Below, in pieces: positions 1 through 12,400 of a stretch of DNA of 64,000 bases. Each line of letters opens with the position of its first letter. The stretch's first letter is position 1. Origin of the DNA: Pycnococcus provasolii. Taxonomy: Eukaryota > Chlorophyta > Pseudoscourfieldiophyceae > Pseudoscourfieldiales > Pycnococcaceae. The notes under the pieces were generated by a model, which worked only from the letters and a program-made list of their open reading frames with translations, was not told the DNA's origin and did no database searches. A program made the position numbers and the translations under genes. The stretch lies in NCBI GenBank assembly GCA_938743325.2, contig OW568896.1, positions 310,001-374,000 on the forward strand, in the 5' to 3' direction.

Positions 1-843
1 CTGCTTCGTCCCGTCAGCATCGCCACGGTGACCGGTGCAAACGTGTACGCTCGAGGATTTGCGGAGATACAGACTGAGGATAAGACGACGGACGCGGCGT
101 TCATAGCATCACAGATTGCCGAGCTCGTGTACATCGCAGAGAGCAGGGGAGCGGCATGCCCACCCTCGGAGACAAGCGGCGCATGGAAGTTGTGGATTAG
201 GTCGATGAATACGGACGCGAGCGAGGACGTCTCGAGGCTAAAGCAGTACTTGTACGAGCTCGACGATAGTATGGTTGCTCTCGACGTGAACTTCACTGCG
301 CTTGTGGAGGCGAAGGAGGCGAAGGAGCGTGCTGCGGAGAAGAAGAGCCGCCGGAAACTCCTGGACGACGACCAGGAGGAGGATGACGACGATGACGACG
401 AGGAGGATGACACCGAGGACAACGAGGAGGAGGAGGAAGACGATGGCGATGGAACGCGTGAGCGCCGCATGTCGCTCCTTGGCGAGGATCGCATGCGCGT
501 TATTGGAGATGACCTCTCCGAATCGGACGATGATTTGGCGGATACCGAGCAGTCGCGCATGACATGGCGTCGTCAGTACAAGGTTGAGGCTGCCGCTGCA
601 AAGGCGATGCTGGACAAGCGCCGACTCTGGCGTACCCTGCGCGAGCGTCGTGTTTGGAAGGACGACGTTGCAATGGCGTGCGAGGAGCGGAGCGTACCGC
701 ACGTCGCGTACGTGTCCGCCGTTCTCGGCGACCGCGCGTTGGTGTTCCTGGGAAGCCTTCAAGCGAAAAGCAGCAAGGCTGCTTCGAAAGCGTCTGCTGA
801 GGCTGCTGCACCTGCGCGCGGCCGTGGTCGCGGTCGAAGGTGA
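1..843 (+). CDS. 3' part of an acidic, probably nuclear protein (partial)
   Basis: The frame is open to the left edge of the window, so this is the C-terminal part of a longer protein; no start codon should be assigned here. The visible part has a helical region containing WKLW and a following Leu-rich helix (bases 180-290), a basic stretch, a long Asp/Glu run (about bases 364-455), a second helical block rich in Trp/Arg (bases 560-750), and a tail ending in alternating Gly-Arg. The pattern of a Trp-anchored helix followed by a helix ending in Leu-Asp resembles the WSD/WHIM helices of ISWI-associated and DDT chromatin proteins, but this is only an impression. Acidic runs plus a GRGRGR tail suggest nucleic-acid or histone contacts. 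The product is otherwise unrecognised. Confidence 0.6.
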   Translation: MLRPVSIATVTGANVYARGFAEIQTEDKTTDAAFIASQIAELVYIAESRGAACPPSETSGAWKLWIRSMNTDASEDVSRLKQYLYELDDSMVALDVNFTALVEAKEAKERAAEKKSRRKLLDDDQEEDDDDDDEEDDTEDNEEEEEDDGDGTRERRMSLLGEDRMRVIGDDLSESDDDLADTEQSRMTWRRQYKVEAAAAKAMLDKRRLWRTLRERRVWKDDVAMACEERSVPHVAYVSAVLGDRALVFLGSLQAKSSKAASKASAEAAAPARGRGRGRR

Positions 844-1049
844 GAAGTGTTCGCGTCTCGACAAAAAGAAAAGTGTCAACCTGTCACGTTTCTCTTTTCC
901 AAAAAATATACTTTTTGTAGGGTAGTTCTACAGTATCATCGATCCCCCAACCTCAGCATCGCGATGCATCTTTTGCACAGCCAGCCTACGGGAAGCTCGG
1001 CCGCAAAAACTTAACACTTTTCCTCGGTTTCTCTTTCTTCGTCGTCGTG

Positions 1050-3365
1050 ATGGTGACGCGCGCGTCACGTGCGTGGCGGCGGCGCCGGCCCGGCCCACTA
1101 CCGTGTTTGGGGCAGTTTTGGGCGGCAACCTTCTTGTCAATAATAACTCTGCAAGCTTTCTTGCAAGACACGGCAAATTTTGTGGCTTGGCCGGCGATTC
1201 GTTTGCTGACCCGGCCTTGCAACTTGCTCTGTGCTGCATATGAGGACACCGACGCGAGCTATGACGGCTATGACGACAGCGACGAATATTACTTAAGTCG
1301 GGATGACACGTACGACGACGAGGACGACGTGTACGACCCAACCACGTCGCCGTCTGATAGCTATGGCGCAGACGGCTACGACGATGATTATGGCTACGGC
1401 GATGACGGCGAAAACTACAACTATGATGACTACGAGGGAGATGGCGCGTCTATTCCTTCGGCGGCAGAGTGCCACACGGCGCTAGGTGCAGGTGATGGTG
1501 AGTTTCCAGACTTTGCGGCGCTGATTGACTTTCTTCAAGATGTTGAGCCGGTAGATGTGCCACCACCACGTGCTGAGGAATATGCGTCGGTGTGGCAACG
1601 CGTGCTCGAGGGAGTCGCACACGGCAACTCGGACGCCGAGGATCTCGCGTTTATGCTCGCTGAGATTGGAATGGTCGACCAGCCTTCCAGCGGGTCTACG
1701 GCGCACGGCACGTGCTTGCACGCCGCCGTCGCCCTTTTCCACGGAGGTCTGGTCGAGGCCATTGCAAGCACGCCGGCGGCGACCTCTATGCTAACGCTCA
1801 ACGAGACAAGCCCCGGCGGAGGGTACACGGGCAGCGCGGGACATCTCGCCGTCTGGAACCGCGATATGCTCATCCCGATGGCAAAGTACATGCTTGTACG
1901 TAGCGTTGCGGGCGAGGCGAGGAAGCGCCGGCGCGTCGGCGGCGGAGAAAGTGGCAAGGCGCGGTACGGCTCAGCACTGCGCGAGAAGGCGCGTGGTCAC
2001 CTCTCTGGGAACCTTCGCAAGGCGAGCATGCTGCAACACTGCCTGAACGCTCGCCCCGACGAGCATCCGGCGATTAGCGCTCTGCGCAAGGATGCCGACG
2101 CGGGACTGCTCAAATCAGTGCCAGTTGCACGCATACGTGCCGCCCTGGACGATGTTGCATACGCGACGCTAGAACCTTTGCTAGAATTCGCGCCATCTCT
2201 CTTGCACGCAAGGGATAGCGTGGCGTGGACGCCGTTGCACGGCGCGGCGGCTGGCGGGCTGGCGCGAACGGCGGCGCTGCTGGTGAAGTATGGTGCCGAT
2301 CAAAACGCGGTTGATGGCAACGAGCGGACACCTGCGCATTGGGCATCGCGATTTGGATACACGGATGTGCTGAGCGAGCTGCGCGGCACCAGGTCTACAG
2401 TCGACATGAACGGTGACTTGCCGAATGATCTGCTACCGATCACGGCGCAGCGTCGTATACAACGTGGCAAACCCGTGGAGCATCGCCACAAAGATGTTCA
2501 CGACGATGGTGGTTGGCGGCGAACGCCATCATCATCGGCGGTAGATCGGGGCTGCGACGTCGAGACACTCGATGTTGCGGAGGCTGCTCGACTAACTTCA
2601 TCTGAATTTCGCGCAAGGTACCTCGATCGAGGTGTGCCCGTTCTGCTCAGAGGCTACGCGAATGACTGGAATGTCCGTAAGCTTTGGACGCGCGATGCAT
2701 TGCTAAATCGGCGAGGTGAACAAACATTCAGAACGGGAGGGATGGACTTTGGGTTGCACGAGGATGGCACGACGCTAGCTCAATTCGTGAAGGCGATGGA
2801 TCAACGAGATGGCCGGTGCTCGCGTCATTGTGCCGTGAACGGGGCGCTTGAGATGTGCCATGCACCAGATGCTCAGGTGGACGACTCTCTGTGCACAGAC
2901 GATCCTCTGTATATCTTTTCTGGCGTTGGCGAAAAATCGGGTGTTACCGAAGGCCGTGGTGTCGTCTCTGACTTCCCTTCGTCTCTTCCGCGCTTTCTTG
3001 ACGGGTCAAAAGACGACATCGAAATCTCGAATTTGCAATTTTTCCTTGGGGCGGAGAACTCAGGCGCCCCCCAGCACGTACACTCGGACGCCTACAATGT
3101 CGTCGTTTACGGTGCCAAACGCTGGTTTTTGTGGGCGCTTGGAAATGCGAATTATACACGCACACATCCACTTCGTTTCGTGCGTGACGACATACCAAAC
3201 ATGTCTGCGACCGATCGCCCTCTAGAGTGCTACCAGAACGCCGGTGATTTGCTCTATGTGCCGTGGCTTTGGGGCCACGCCGTCCTGAATCAGCACGAGA
3301 CGGTGGGTTTAGCAGTTGAGTTCATTTATCGGAAGAATTTGTTCGGATACGAGCTTGACGGATAA
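1050..3365 (+). CDS. Membrane-anchored ankyrin-repeat JmjC (cupin-8) oxygenase
   Basis: Predicted Fe(II)/2-oxoglutarate-dependent hydroxylase. I start at the ATG at 1050; the frame is open slightly upstream but has no earlier ATG. Residues about 10-45 hold a basic stretch followed by a hydrophobic segment (a signal anchor or signal peptide). Residues 60-135 are Asp/Tyr-rich and probably disordered. Ankyrin-type repeats lie near residues 385-450 (TPLHGAA, then RTPAHWA). The C-terminal JmjC/cupin-8 domain spans about 500-765. Its iron ligands are visible as H678-x-D680 (in QHVHSD) and a distal H743 (in WGHAV), a spacing normal for JMJD6/FIH-like enzymes. The leader implies work in the secretory pathway or facing its lumen. 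The natural substrate is unknown; ankyrin repeats in the same chain are a notable possibility because FIH modifies ankyrin Asn residues. The gene converges on the giant receptor gene, with only 83 bp between stops. Confidence 0.85.
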   Translation: MVTRASRAWRRRRPGPLPCLGQFWAATFLSIITLQAFLQDTANFVAWPAIRLLTRPCNLLCAAYEDTDASYDGYDDSDEYYLSRDDTYDDEDDVYDPTTSPSDSYGADGYDDDYGYGDDGENYNYDDYEGDGASIPSAAECHTALGAGDGEFPDFAALIDFLQDVEPVDVPPPRAEEYASVWQRVLEGVAHGNSDAEDLAFMLAEIGMVDQPSSGSTAHGTCLHAAVALFHGGLVEAIASTPAATSMLTLNETSPGGGYTGSAGHLAVWNRDMLIPMAKYMLVRSVAGEARKRRRVGGGESGKARYGSALREKARGHLSGNLRKASMLQHCLNARPDEHPAISALRKDADAGLLKSVPVARIRAALDDVAYATLEPLLEFAPSLLHARDSVAWTPLHGAAAGGLARTAALLVKYGADQNAVDGNERTPAHWASRFGYTDVLSELRGTRSTVDMNGDLPNDLLPITAQRRIQRGKPVEHRHKDVHDDGGWRRTPSSSAVDRGCDVETLDVAEAARLTSSEFRARYLDRGVPVLLRGYANDWNVRKLWTRDALLNRRGEQTFRTGGMDFGLHEDGTTLAQFVKAMDQRDGRCSRHCAVNGALEMCHAPDAQVDDSLCTDDPLYIFSGVGEKSGVTEGRGVVSDFPSSLPRFLDGSKDDIEISNLQFFLGAENSGAPQHVHSDAYNVVVYGAKRWFLWALGNANYTRTHPLRFVRDDIPNMSATDRPLECYQNAGDLLYVPWLWGHAVLNQHETVGLAVEFIYRKNLFGYELDG

Positions 3366-3402
3366 ATGAAACTTTATATAATGTTACTTATTATAATAAT
3401 CT

Positions 3403-3446
3403 ATCTCTCGCTCTCTCGCTCTCTCGCTCTCTCGCTCTCTCGCTCT
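3403..3446. repeat. CTCTCTCG octamer microsatellite
   Basis: About five tandem copies of an 8-bp unit (CTCTCTCG) fill most of the 83-bp gap between the stops of two convergent genes. It is a pyrimidine-only strand apart from one G per unit, so it could form unusual structure or simply be slippage-prone spacer. Confidence 0.85.
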
Positions 3447-3448
3447 CA

Positions 3449-6400
3449 TCACATATCCATATCGTCATCCATTCCTTCGTCGAGAGCGTCGTCATCCGCC
3501 ACCTCACCAAGCGCAGCGTCGTTTACATCCTCCTCATCGCCATCACCTGTGTCAATGCTTACGCCTTGCTCGAGAACCTTTTCGTGCCACGTCTCCGTCA
3601 ACTCCGCAGGCCCAAACAGCACTGACACATTGCGGAAAATTAGCACAAACAACGCGCGACGGCCCATCACCTTCAAGCTTTCCACGCCAAAAATGTCAGT
3701 CGACATTGCCTGCCACCAGCTGTTCAAAAAGTCATTCTCGGCACCCGCTCCCACGTTATCATATATGAGCACGCCAAACGCAAAAGCAACCCACGCTGTG
3801 AGCGCCCAGCACATCACCAACAACACGACGCCGAGCGTGTCATAGCGTGAACTCCACAGCGCCGCTTTCGCAAGGCGATCCAGTGCTGGCGCTTCGGAAA
3901 TCTTGCGTGTTGCGGGGCTCGCTCTGCTCCCCTCCACCAGCATGGTAAGACGCCGCTCCTCCGCGAATGCGCGATGTGCAAGCTCCACTGAATCAACCTC
4001 ATCTTCATCTTCATCTTCGTCCTCCTCCTCGCCTCCTTGCTTTTGCTTCTTCGACGTCATCGTCTTGATACGCGACGTCGCTTTCGACAAGCTTCTCATA
4101 CTCTTCGACAAATTCTTCTTCAATTTCGGAAAGCACGTCTTAATCACGAACATAAGCAAAGCAGTGACGGCACGATTGACAAACTTCTTGAACTTCATCA
4201 GCAGCTTGCGTGCAAGAAGGAGAAGACGGCTCAATCCACCCGAAGGGTTTAATACCATCATGAACATTGCCTCCCAAAGCTGCATTAGCATCACCTGCAG
4301 CGTGGGATCGGGACCTGCGGCATCAGCGAAGTATTTCGGGGAGACAGCTTGACCACCGAGCTGGAACACCGTCTGCAGCACCATGCGGCTCGGTAGAACG
4401 ATGCACAAAACGATGAAGATCGCCGTGACCGTGTCCACGATATTGCCCTTCTGTGGAAACGCAGTACATGCAGGTGCACCCACAGCCTTCGGCACTTTCT
4501 TGATTTCTGAGCATTTCAAAGCTCCAAGACACGGACTCGTCAAATCTAGCGAGCACCCGAGATGGGCGCGGAGCTGCTCGCAACACTGCTGACTTTTCTG
4601 GTAGTGAATCCATATCGAACACGTAAACATCAGGATGAAGCAGGTCATAACAACCCAGAGTCGCTCAGAGCGGCGGAAAGAATCTGTTGGCTTAATGAAA
4701 ATGAGCTTCAGGAGAATGTGCGTCCCGAGAAAGAGAAAGAAGAGGCCCCGGAAAAACAACAAAGTCGCCAAAAATAGTGCCTTCATGGCAAATATAGCAG
4801 CTCCCACAAATGCGGTTCTCCAGCGCTCGGAACGCTCTGCACGCTTCTTGTCACTCTCACGCTTTAATGCATCTTTCACGTGATCGCGAGTTGCTGCGAT
4901 GAGCTTTTCGTATTCGTCTTCCCACGTAGATATCGCGGCTCGCGCAACTGCACGGTCAGCGGTATCCACAAGATGTTTCTCCAGGTATCGATCTGCCAAT
5001 GCACCCACGTCGATTGCATCCTCGATACCCGCATGAGGGTTCAAAATCATGTTTGGCTTATTTTTGCTATTTTCGGCCACAAGCATCGTCGTCCACAAGG
5101 ACACATCCATGGATTTCGGACACGATTTCTCCAGGTTATCTTTCGACCACATAATAAGTGGCATCGAGAAGGGTGAGAAACTTTGAGTTTTGCTTCTCGT
5201 CAATGTGCGATCCAGCGTGTGACCCTTTTCTGTCTTGCCAAAAAGTGCTCCCCAGCGATACACCATCTTGCGACGCAGATCGTCCCATCTCGATGCACGA
5301 TCTTCGGTGCTAATTGCCTTGCCATCAACTGTGTCATCGGCATGTTCATCGTCTGCACCGTCGTCGTCATCCTCTAAAAGAAGCGACCTTAAGCTCACAG
5401 CTATTTCATCACAGGCATTGAAATGACCGTCGGGATGCTGTAGCATACTCAGCCGAAATACGTCGGCTAGCGAGAGCCACTTCCTCCGCATTTTGAAGGG
5501 ACCAGACGGCGCGCACAGTGCACAGAATCGACTTAACAACTCCGCGAAGCTAAGCCCGGCGGGCAAGGTGGGCCAAGGAAGTTCGGATGCAAGTTTTGCC
5601 TGCTTCTGGAATGTCGCCGGCGATAGCAGGCCGCCGTGTGATAGACTCGCAAGAGCAAGACAAGTGCCGAGGGCTCGCTCCAATGTAAGCGGCACCATTG
5701 CAACAGTACCACCTGGCCAGAAGTTAAATAATGAGTACTCGTACTCAGATGAGTGGAGAATTGTACTCTCCTTGAATCCCTTAGATCTCTCCATCATCCG
5801 AAAGTTAAGGTTCTCGTCGTCGTCATCTGGGGAAGATGTCTCGTTAGACGATTTATCAGGGATGCTGATCCTTACCGTGTCTTGAGTGTCCTTCTCCATC
5901 TCTTTAATATCATCAGGCAGTAAGGTGAAGCTTTGCAGCTCGTTTCGTAATTCTGTCCGCAATCTAGCACGCTCACTTTGGATTTTACTTTTCGAATCTT
6001 CGACAGATTTCGCGCGCTCTAGACGATTCAAGAAGCTGTCTGACTCCATGGCTGCAATGGTTTCTTTAATTCCCATCAACGGTACGCAAAAGCGCAGGCG
6101 CTTCACCGAGATACCCAGACAGGTACACAAAGCCACACCCCACTGCTTCGTTGGAGGTTCAAAGTAATTCCCATCATCATCCATGTCTGGATCGAGCGTC
6201 CATGTGTATGCACCATTCGACTCGACTCGAAAACCGGCTTTAGTTGCGAGCTCACTGTCAAACTTGCTCTTTAGCAATCGCTTCCGCTCTCTTGCAGCGA
6301 ACACGTCAGAAATAATCGCAAGGACGGTAGCGCAGCCAAACATCGAGCAAATCACAATCACGAGCGTTATAATGTTGGCTAGGTCTTCCAATGACACGCT

Positions 6401-9400
6401 GAAGAGCTGATCAGCCGTCAGCACCACAACTTTTTTCGGAAACGAGTAGGCGGCAGACATCTCTAGAGTACTCGTGCTGCCGCCATCATCGTTTGTGCTG
6501 AGGGTAAGGCACGCGCATTCAAGAGCTTTGTCGTACACACAACCTGATCCGACAAAGGCCTGGCGTTCGTTATTCCACGGACACTGAGATGTTGCGGTGT
6601 CTGACAGCATCAGGCACTGCTCTCCAGTGTAGAGGCGGTTGCCGTCCGCATCCACTGTCGAATTGCAATCTTTCGTGAGGTCGGCGTGGGACGCATTCGC
6701 ACTCACATCAAGGTCCCAAGCACCCGCCTTCGCCTTGCGCTCGCCACCGAGGTTGTGCAGGAACGATTTCGTGAATTCGAAGTGAACTCCCCTCGGATGT
6801 GGGTTCGGAAGGCCTACACATCCTTCCGGCGAGTATGATGACAACTTTTTCTTCCAAAGAGCACATGCTGCAGACTTACCTGGTGCAACGCGATCGCCGT
6901 TCAGATTTAGCTGGAAGAGGAACGGTTTCTTAAGTGACCCTTGCGGCAAAGACAAAGCCTTGCCGTCGCTAGAGTAGAACGAAAGCTGCGCCGCTGACGA
7001 GGCCAGCTCCACTTCGGCATTTTCATCGCTGACGTCACCGGTAGTATTTAGCAGTGTTCTCCGCGTAGCATTCGTGCTGGACGCATTCGACCTATCGTCC
7101 ACGGCTCTTGGATTGAAACGAAACGCTGACATGGACGTGTCGATATTAGAGCCATCCGCCGCAGTTGGTAGAGCACTGGCGGCATCAATGCCTGATCCCG
7201 CCACCTGCGCTATCTCTTGCGTCGTTGCACTCTGCAAAGTGGATCGCGTCGCGTAGATACCAACGTTTGCCGATTCAACCACGGACGGCTGCTCTCCAGG
7301 AAGGGAACGTGCTATGCTCGCCCGTGACATGGATCCGGCGGCGCCCGCGATAGACGTCGCAAGCGCCGAGGCTTCCGAGAGTCGTCGACGACGGCTCTCA
7401 AAGCTAGGATCCGTCATGGCAGATGCGCTCTCGAGCGATACAGTCATCGACGCAGAGCTCAGTGCGCTCAGGGAATTCTCCACGGCGGTGCCGGAGGAGA
7501 TATCTAAGTTTTCGTCCGACCAAGTCAGTGCCGTCGACGCAGCACCTCCCACCACAGCAACTAAGCTCGAAGCACTCGTTGTGTCAATGTCGCCACCACC
7601 TCCACCGACGGAAGCTGCTGCGGAAACGACTCGTGCGATCGTCTCTGTCGATGGTATGACAATCTTTGATGCTTGCAGCAGTGTCGTTGCCATCTTTGAG
7701 CGTGCATTTCCTGAAGCAGAGCGTCGAGATGCTCCCGGACTGTCGAGCAGAGCGCACGCACCCTCCATGTTAGTAAGGGCGCTATCCGCGTCGCCGTTTG
7801 CCAGCGCCATCTCGGCCGTGGCGGCAGCGCTGTCGGCCACAGCATCCACTTGGTCAGCGGGTGGGGGCAACACCGTGGCAATAACGCTCGCAGGGTCGCT
7901 CGTTGCCTTATAGACGTCCTTTGCATAGCACTTCAAAACAATTTCACCAGAAATGGGGATCACGCTTGAGGCCTGCGACGCCGGGCTATAGTCCCTGAGC
8001 ATGATTTCGGTTCCATCGGGCTTTCTGGCAGCAAATAAGTACAAGAGCGGCTCGTCATCATCCACAAAGTCCAAGCAATTCAGTTTCACGGTTGTGTTCA
8101 GCATCATGATGCTACTTTCGCCCGACGGAAGCTCGAACGTTAGCTTCCCTCCCGCGGGTCGATCGTTTGTTGTGAAGTTCAGCCACGATGCACCCCTGCC
8201 TGTGTCGTCAACGCCTTCAAATCGTACGGCGTATTGACTGCCCGAGGTGAGCGCGTTCGCCTTCAAAGAAAGAAAGCGCGTTCCCAGATCTGTGCTTGAA
8301 ACCAGGTCCGGCTGTGTGAGGTCCACCCGTGCGTTTAGGGTGATGTCAAACATCGACCACGAAAGCGTCATCGGACGATCAGAGACGGACGAGGACTCTG
8401 TCGTGCCTGTCAATTTGAGTGTTTGCGATGGATTCGGCTTTACCTCACTTAGTGGCATAATAGACACTAGCGGTGGGTTACCCTTCTCGACGTCTGCTGT
8501 GGTGACTGCGGAGGAGCTTCGCTGACCCTTTTTGGCGGTCACGGTAAACGTGTAGCTCACCGGGCTGCCCTGGGGCCCCCCCAGAAGATTCAGCGGCGGC
8601 AGCGTCGCTACCTTTGGGAGCACCAAGCGCTCGCGTTTCACGTCGTAGCACAAACCATCACCCTGGGCCAACGACGAGCAAGTCCATGCAAATGACAGAC
8701 TACCCGATGCATCATCTGGATCGCTCGAAAGCGACGCGTCGAGCACAATCGGAGTAGCTTCTCCAGTCAGCACACCGCCACCAGCAATTTTAGCAACAAG
8801 ATCTGCACGAGAAACAAGCACCTCGCTCGTCACCGAAGCACCTACTGTCGGCTCTCCTCGAAGACTGGCGGTGAAGGTGAAGAGAATTTTGCTGTCAGGC
8901 GGAAGTGTGCCACGTGGCACGAAGAGCGTCTTCGTCGACCTAAAATTTGTGTCATCCGTTAGCACAAATTCTCTCGTCTCTCCTGTGCTCTTATCATTCG
9001 CGATTGCATCCCATCGATACACGAAGCCCTGGGTGTTCGTGCACCCTTCGGCGAGCATGCCAGCGTTCGTCACAACTCGCAGGTCCTGCGTGCGCAACAA
9101 TCGGCCTTTTGCCACCGAAATTGCGGCAATGGACGCTGACGTGGAGCAGATGGAGCAGATTCCACCCGCCTTGATATCCGCGTCACCTGCATACCCTTCT
9201 GGACATGGACCGCAGCTGTATCCCTCGCCGGGTGCAGATACGTCCGTGCACACTGATCCGGCGAAGCAAGGACTATCTGCACACCCGTCGATATCAACAC
9301 ATCCCACTGTGCCGTTGCCCGCATATCCAGACGGACACGGACCGCATACCGAACCATCTTGACCGTCTGTGCATGTTGCCACTGGATCGCAGCCTCCGTT

Positions 9401-12400
9401 ATTCTCCGCGCACGTGGTCACCGGTGTGCACCCAGCCTCTCCCGAGCCGCGGAAGCCAGGCGGGCATGGGCCACACGTGTGCGAGCCGGGAACGTTCGTG
9501 CATTCGGTGCGAGGATCGCACCCTCCATTGGCCTCCGCGGCACACTCGTCGATATCAGTGCATGCAATGCCATCGCCGGTGAAGCCGGCGGGGCATGGAT
9601 CACACGTGAATCCCACGCCGGGTGCCTTGACGTCCTTACATCGAACGCCATCATAACATGGATCTGACTGGCAACCGTTGACGTCCGTGCAGATCGCGCC
9701 GCCGTCGGTCGTTTCATAGCCAGATGGACATGCGCCGCACGTGCGGCCTTTCGCTGCACTCGGTTCATTTTTGCACTGCACCATAGACGAACATCCGCCG
9801 TTGTTGTCAAAACATACATCGGCATTGCACGTTTTCCCGTCACCGTAAAATCCCGCGGGGCATTCGCCGCAAACGAAGCCCAGGCCAGGGTCGGGGGCTG
9901 GCACATCCACGCAGTCGACGCCATCGTAGCAGGGATTGGACTTGCATCCATCAATATCGGTGCACCCGGTCGTGCCTTCGCCCTCGTAGCCTATAGGGCA
10001 TGTGCCACATACTGGCCCACTGTCCGTATCCTCGCACGTCGTGAGAGGATCGCAGCCGCCGTTTGGAGCCTCTGCACACGTCGCTGATGCCTGCCGGCAT
10101 ACAGTCTCGCCCGATCCAACGTATCCGTCTGGACATGGTCCACACGTGCGCGCTCCGCCAACGACATTCACGCATTCGGTGCGTGGGTCGCATCCGCCGT
10201 TGGCTGTGGTGCACTCGTTCACGTCCGTGCAGGCGCTCTCGCCGCTTCCCTCGTATCCACTCGGGCATGAGCCGCATGTCCGTCCGCCAGGTGTGTTCGT
10301 GCATGTGACCAGCACATCACACCCGCCATTGTTTATATTGCACTCATTCGTGTCTATACAGGTAAACCCGTCGCCTTCATAACCTTCTGGGCAGGACCCG
10401 CATCTCCGTCCTCCGCCTGCTTCGGTGTCCGGGATGCACTCCACGAGCATGTCACATCCTCCGTTCTGAAATGTGCACGGATCAGACTCAGCAGCTGTGG
10501 GAACGATGAAAGGAGGTGGCGGAGGCAAACGCGGCGGTGGTGGGAGCGGCGGATTTGGTGGTGGTGGAAATGGGGATGCGGGTGGTGCGGGTGGCGGATT
10601 TGGTGGTGGTGGCGAAGGCGGTGGAGATGGAGGAGGAGATGGAGGAGGAGATGGAGGAGGAGATGGAGGAGGAGATGGAGGAGGAGGCAGAGGAGGAGGG
10701 GGGAATGGCGGTGGTGGCGATGGCGGTGGTGGGAGCGGTGGTGGTGGTGGAGCAGGTGGTGTCGGAGGAGACGGTGAATTGGGCGGCGGCGGTGGCGATT
10801 CTGCAGGCGGGGGAGGTGAGGGCGGGGGTGGCGATGGCGGCGGTGGGAGCGGCGGCGCTGGTGGTGGTGGCGGAGGCGAAGGAGGAGGAGATGGAGGTGG
10901 AGAAGGTGGAGGCGAAGGGGGTGGAGGCGAAGGGGGTGGAGATGGAGGAGGAGAAGGGGGAGGAGAAGGGGGAGGAGAAGGAGGTGGAGGGAAGGCGAAT
11001 TGTGCAGACTGAAGCAACGTGAGACTGGTCACCGACTTCAAGTCACTATGACTTAGACTGCTTGATTGTAGAGATCCGTTGCCAATCGCAGACGTGAGAA
11101 GAGCTGCAGATGATTGCGCGACACTTGGTGTGGACACTTCGATTGAAACTTTCACGTTGATTGTTGACTGGGCAAGAGCGCGTCTGCGTGCCGACGATGT
11201 CACTTCGACGATGCTTACCGCAGCCACATCCACGGCAACGACGCTGGCGATCATTTGCCGGAATGTGCTTTGAGCCGATGCGTCGAATGTCGCGGCCGTG
11301 TACCCGCCGACGCCAACGACCACGCTGAAAGATGCCAAGGCTGGTGGTGGTGGCGGGGAAAAAGGTGGAGGAGAGGGAGGCGGAGAGGGAGGCGGAGAGG
11401 GCGGCGGCGAAGGAGGAGGAGAGGGAGGTGGGGATGGAGGTGGTGATGGAGGTGGTGAAGGTGGAGGTGGTGAAGGTGGAGGAGATGGAGGTGGTGATGG
11501 AGGTGGTGATGGAGGTGGTGAAGGTGGAGGAGATGGAGATGGAGGTGGTGAAGGTGGAGGAGATGGAGGAGGAGATGGAGGTGGAGATGGTGAAGACGGA
11601 GGTGGAGGAGATGGAGGTGGTGATGGAGGTGGTGAAGGTGGAGGTGGTGGTGATGAAAAGGGAGTTCCCGCATCCCACACACTCTTTATCACGTTTTGGC
11701 AGAAGATGGAGATTTTCCCTCCGCCTAGTCCATTGCATCTTTGATCGTTTAGTTTTGTTGTGTAGGTAGCATTGCCATTGTCATAGCCAGTGCACCGCTT
11801 TATCTCCATGCAATTTTCGAATTTTCCTTGAAAGTTGTTTGGGTTCCAAGCTTCCCATGCTGTATTGTTGGTTTGTAACCATGCGGCCACCACTCCGTCG
11901 CTATCCTTCCACGTTCCCTCAGTCTCGACGTCACTTACATCTAACCAAGCTCCTGTTCCAATACAACCAGCGCCAAGGTCGTTCAGGTTTTGTTGTGCAA
12001 AGCTTGCGACGCTGGCGTACTGGCTTGCGGTTGTTATTTTCGCGAGTTTCCCCCCAAACGATTCGCAGAACGCTTTTGCTTCACTATGACTCCGAGTGGT
12101 GGGATTAGGATAATGACCTAGATTATACGCATACGTCGAAGCGATCGCGTACTCATATCGTATGAGAGATGAAGTCGACGTCGAAGTCGAAGTCGAAGTC
12201 GAAGTCGACGTCGAAGTCGAAGTCGAAGTCGAAGTCGAAGTCGAAGTCGAAGTCGAAGTCGAAGTCGAAGTCGAAGTCGAAGTCGAAGTCGAAGTCGTTG
12301 TTGTTTTAACCATCATGGCGTAAGCACCACCTGGACCACCCTTAGGAAAAGAGGCCGACCAAGAAGGAAAGAAACCGCCACCACCCTTCTCAAGAGGAGG

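Noticed and set aside
9135-10480. Plus-strand reading frames across the EGF array
   Set aside because: The minus strand gives ten regular Cys-spaced EGF modules; the plus-strand frames have no consistent pattern.
10473-11744. Long Gly-rich and acidic frames on the plus strand
   Set aside because: They are the complement of the receptor's proline-codon repeats; composition is pure repeat and there is no independent domain or start context.
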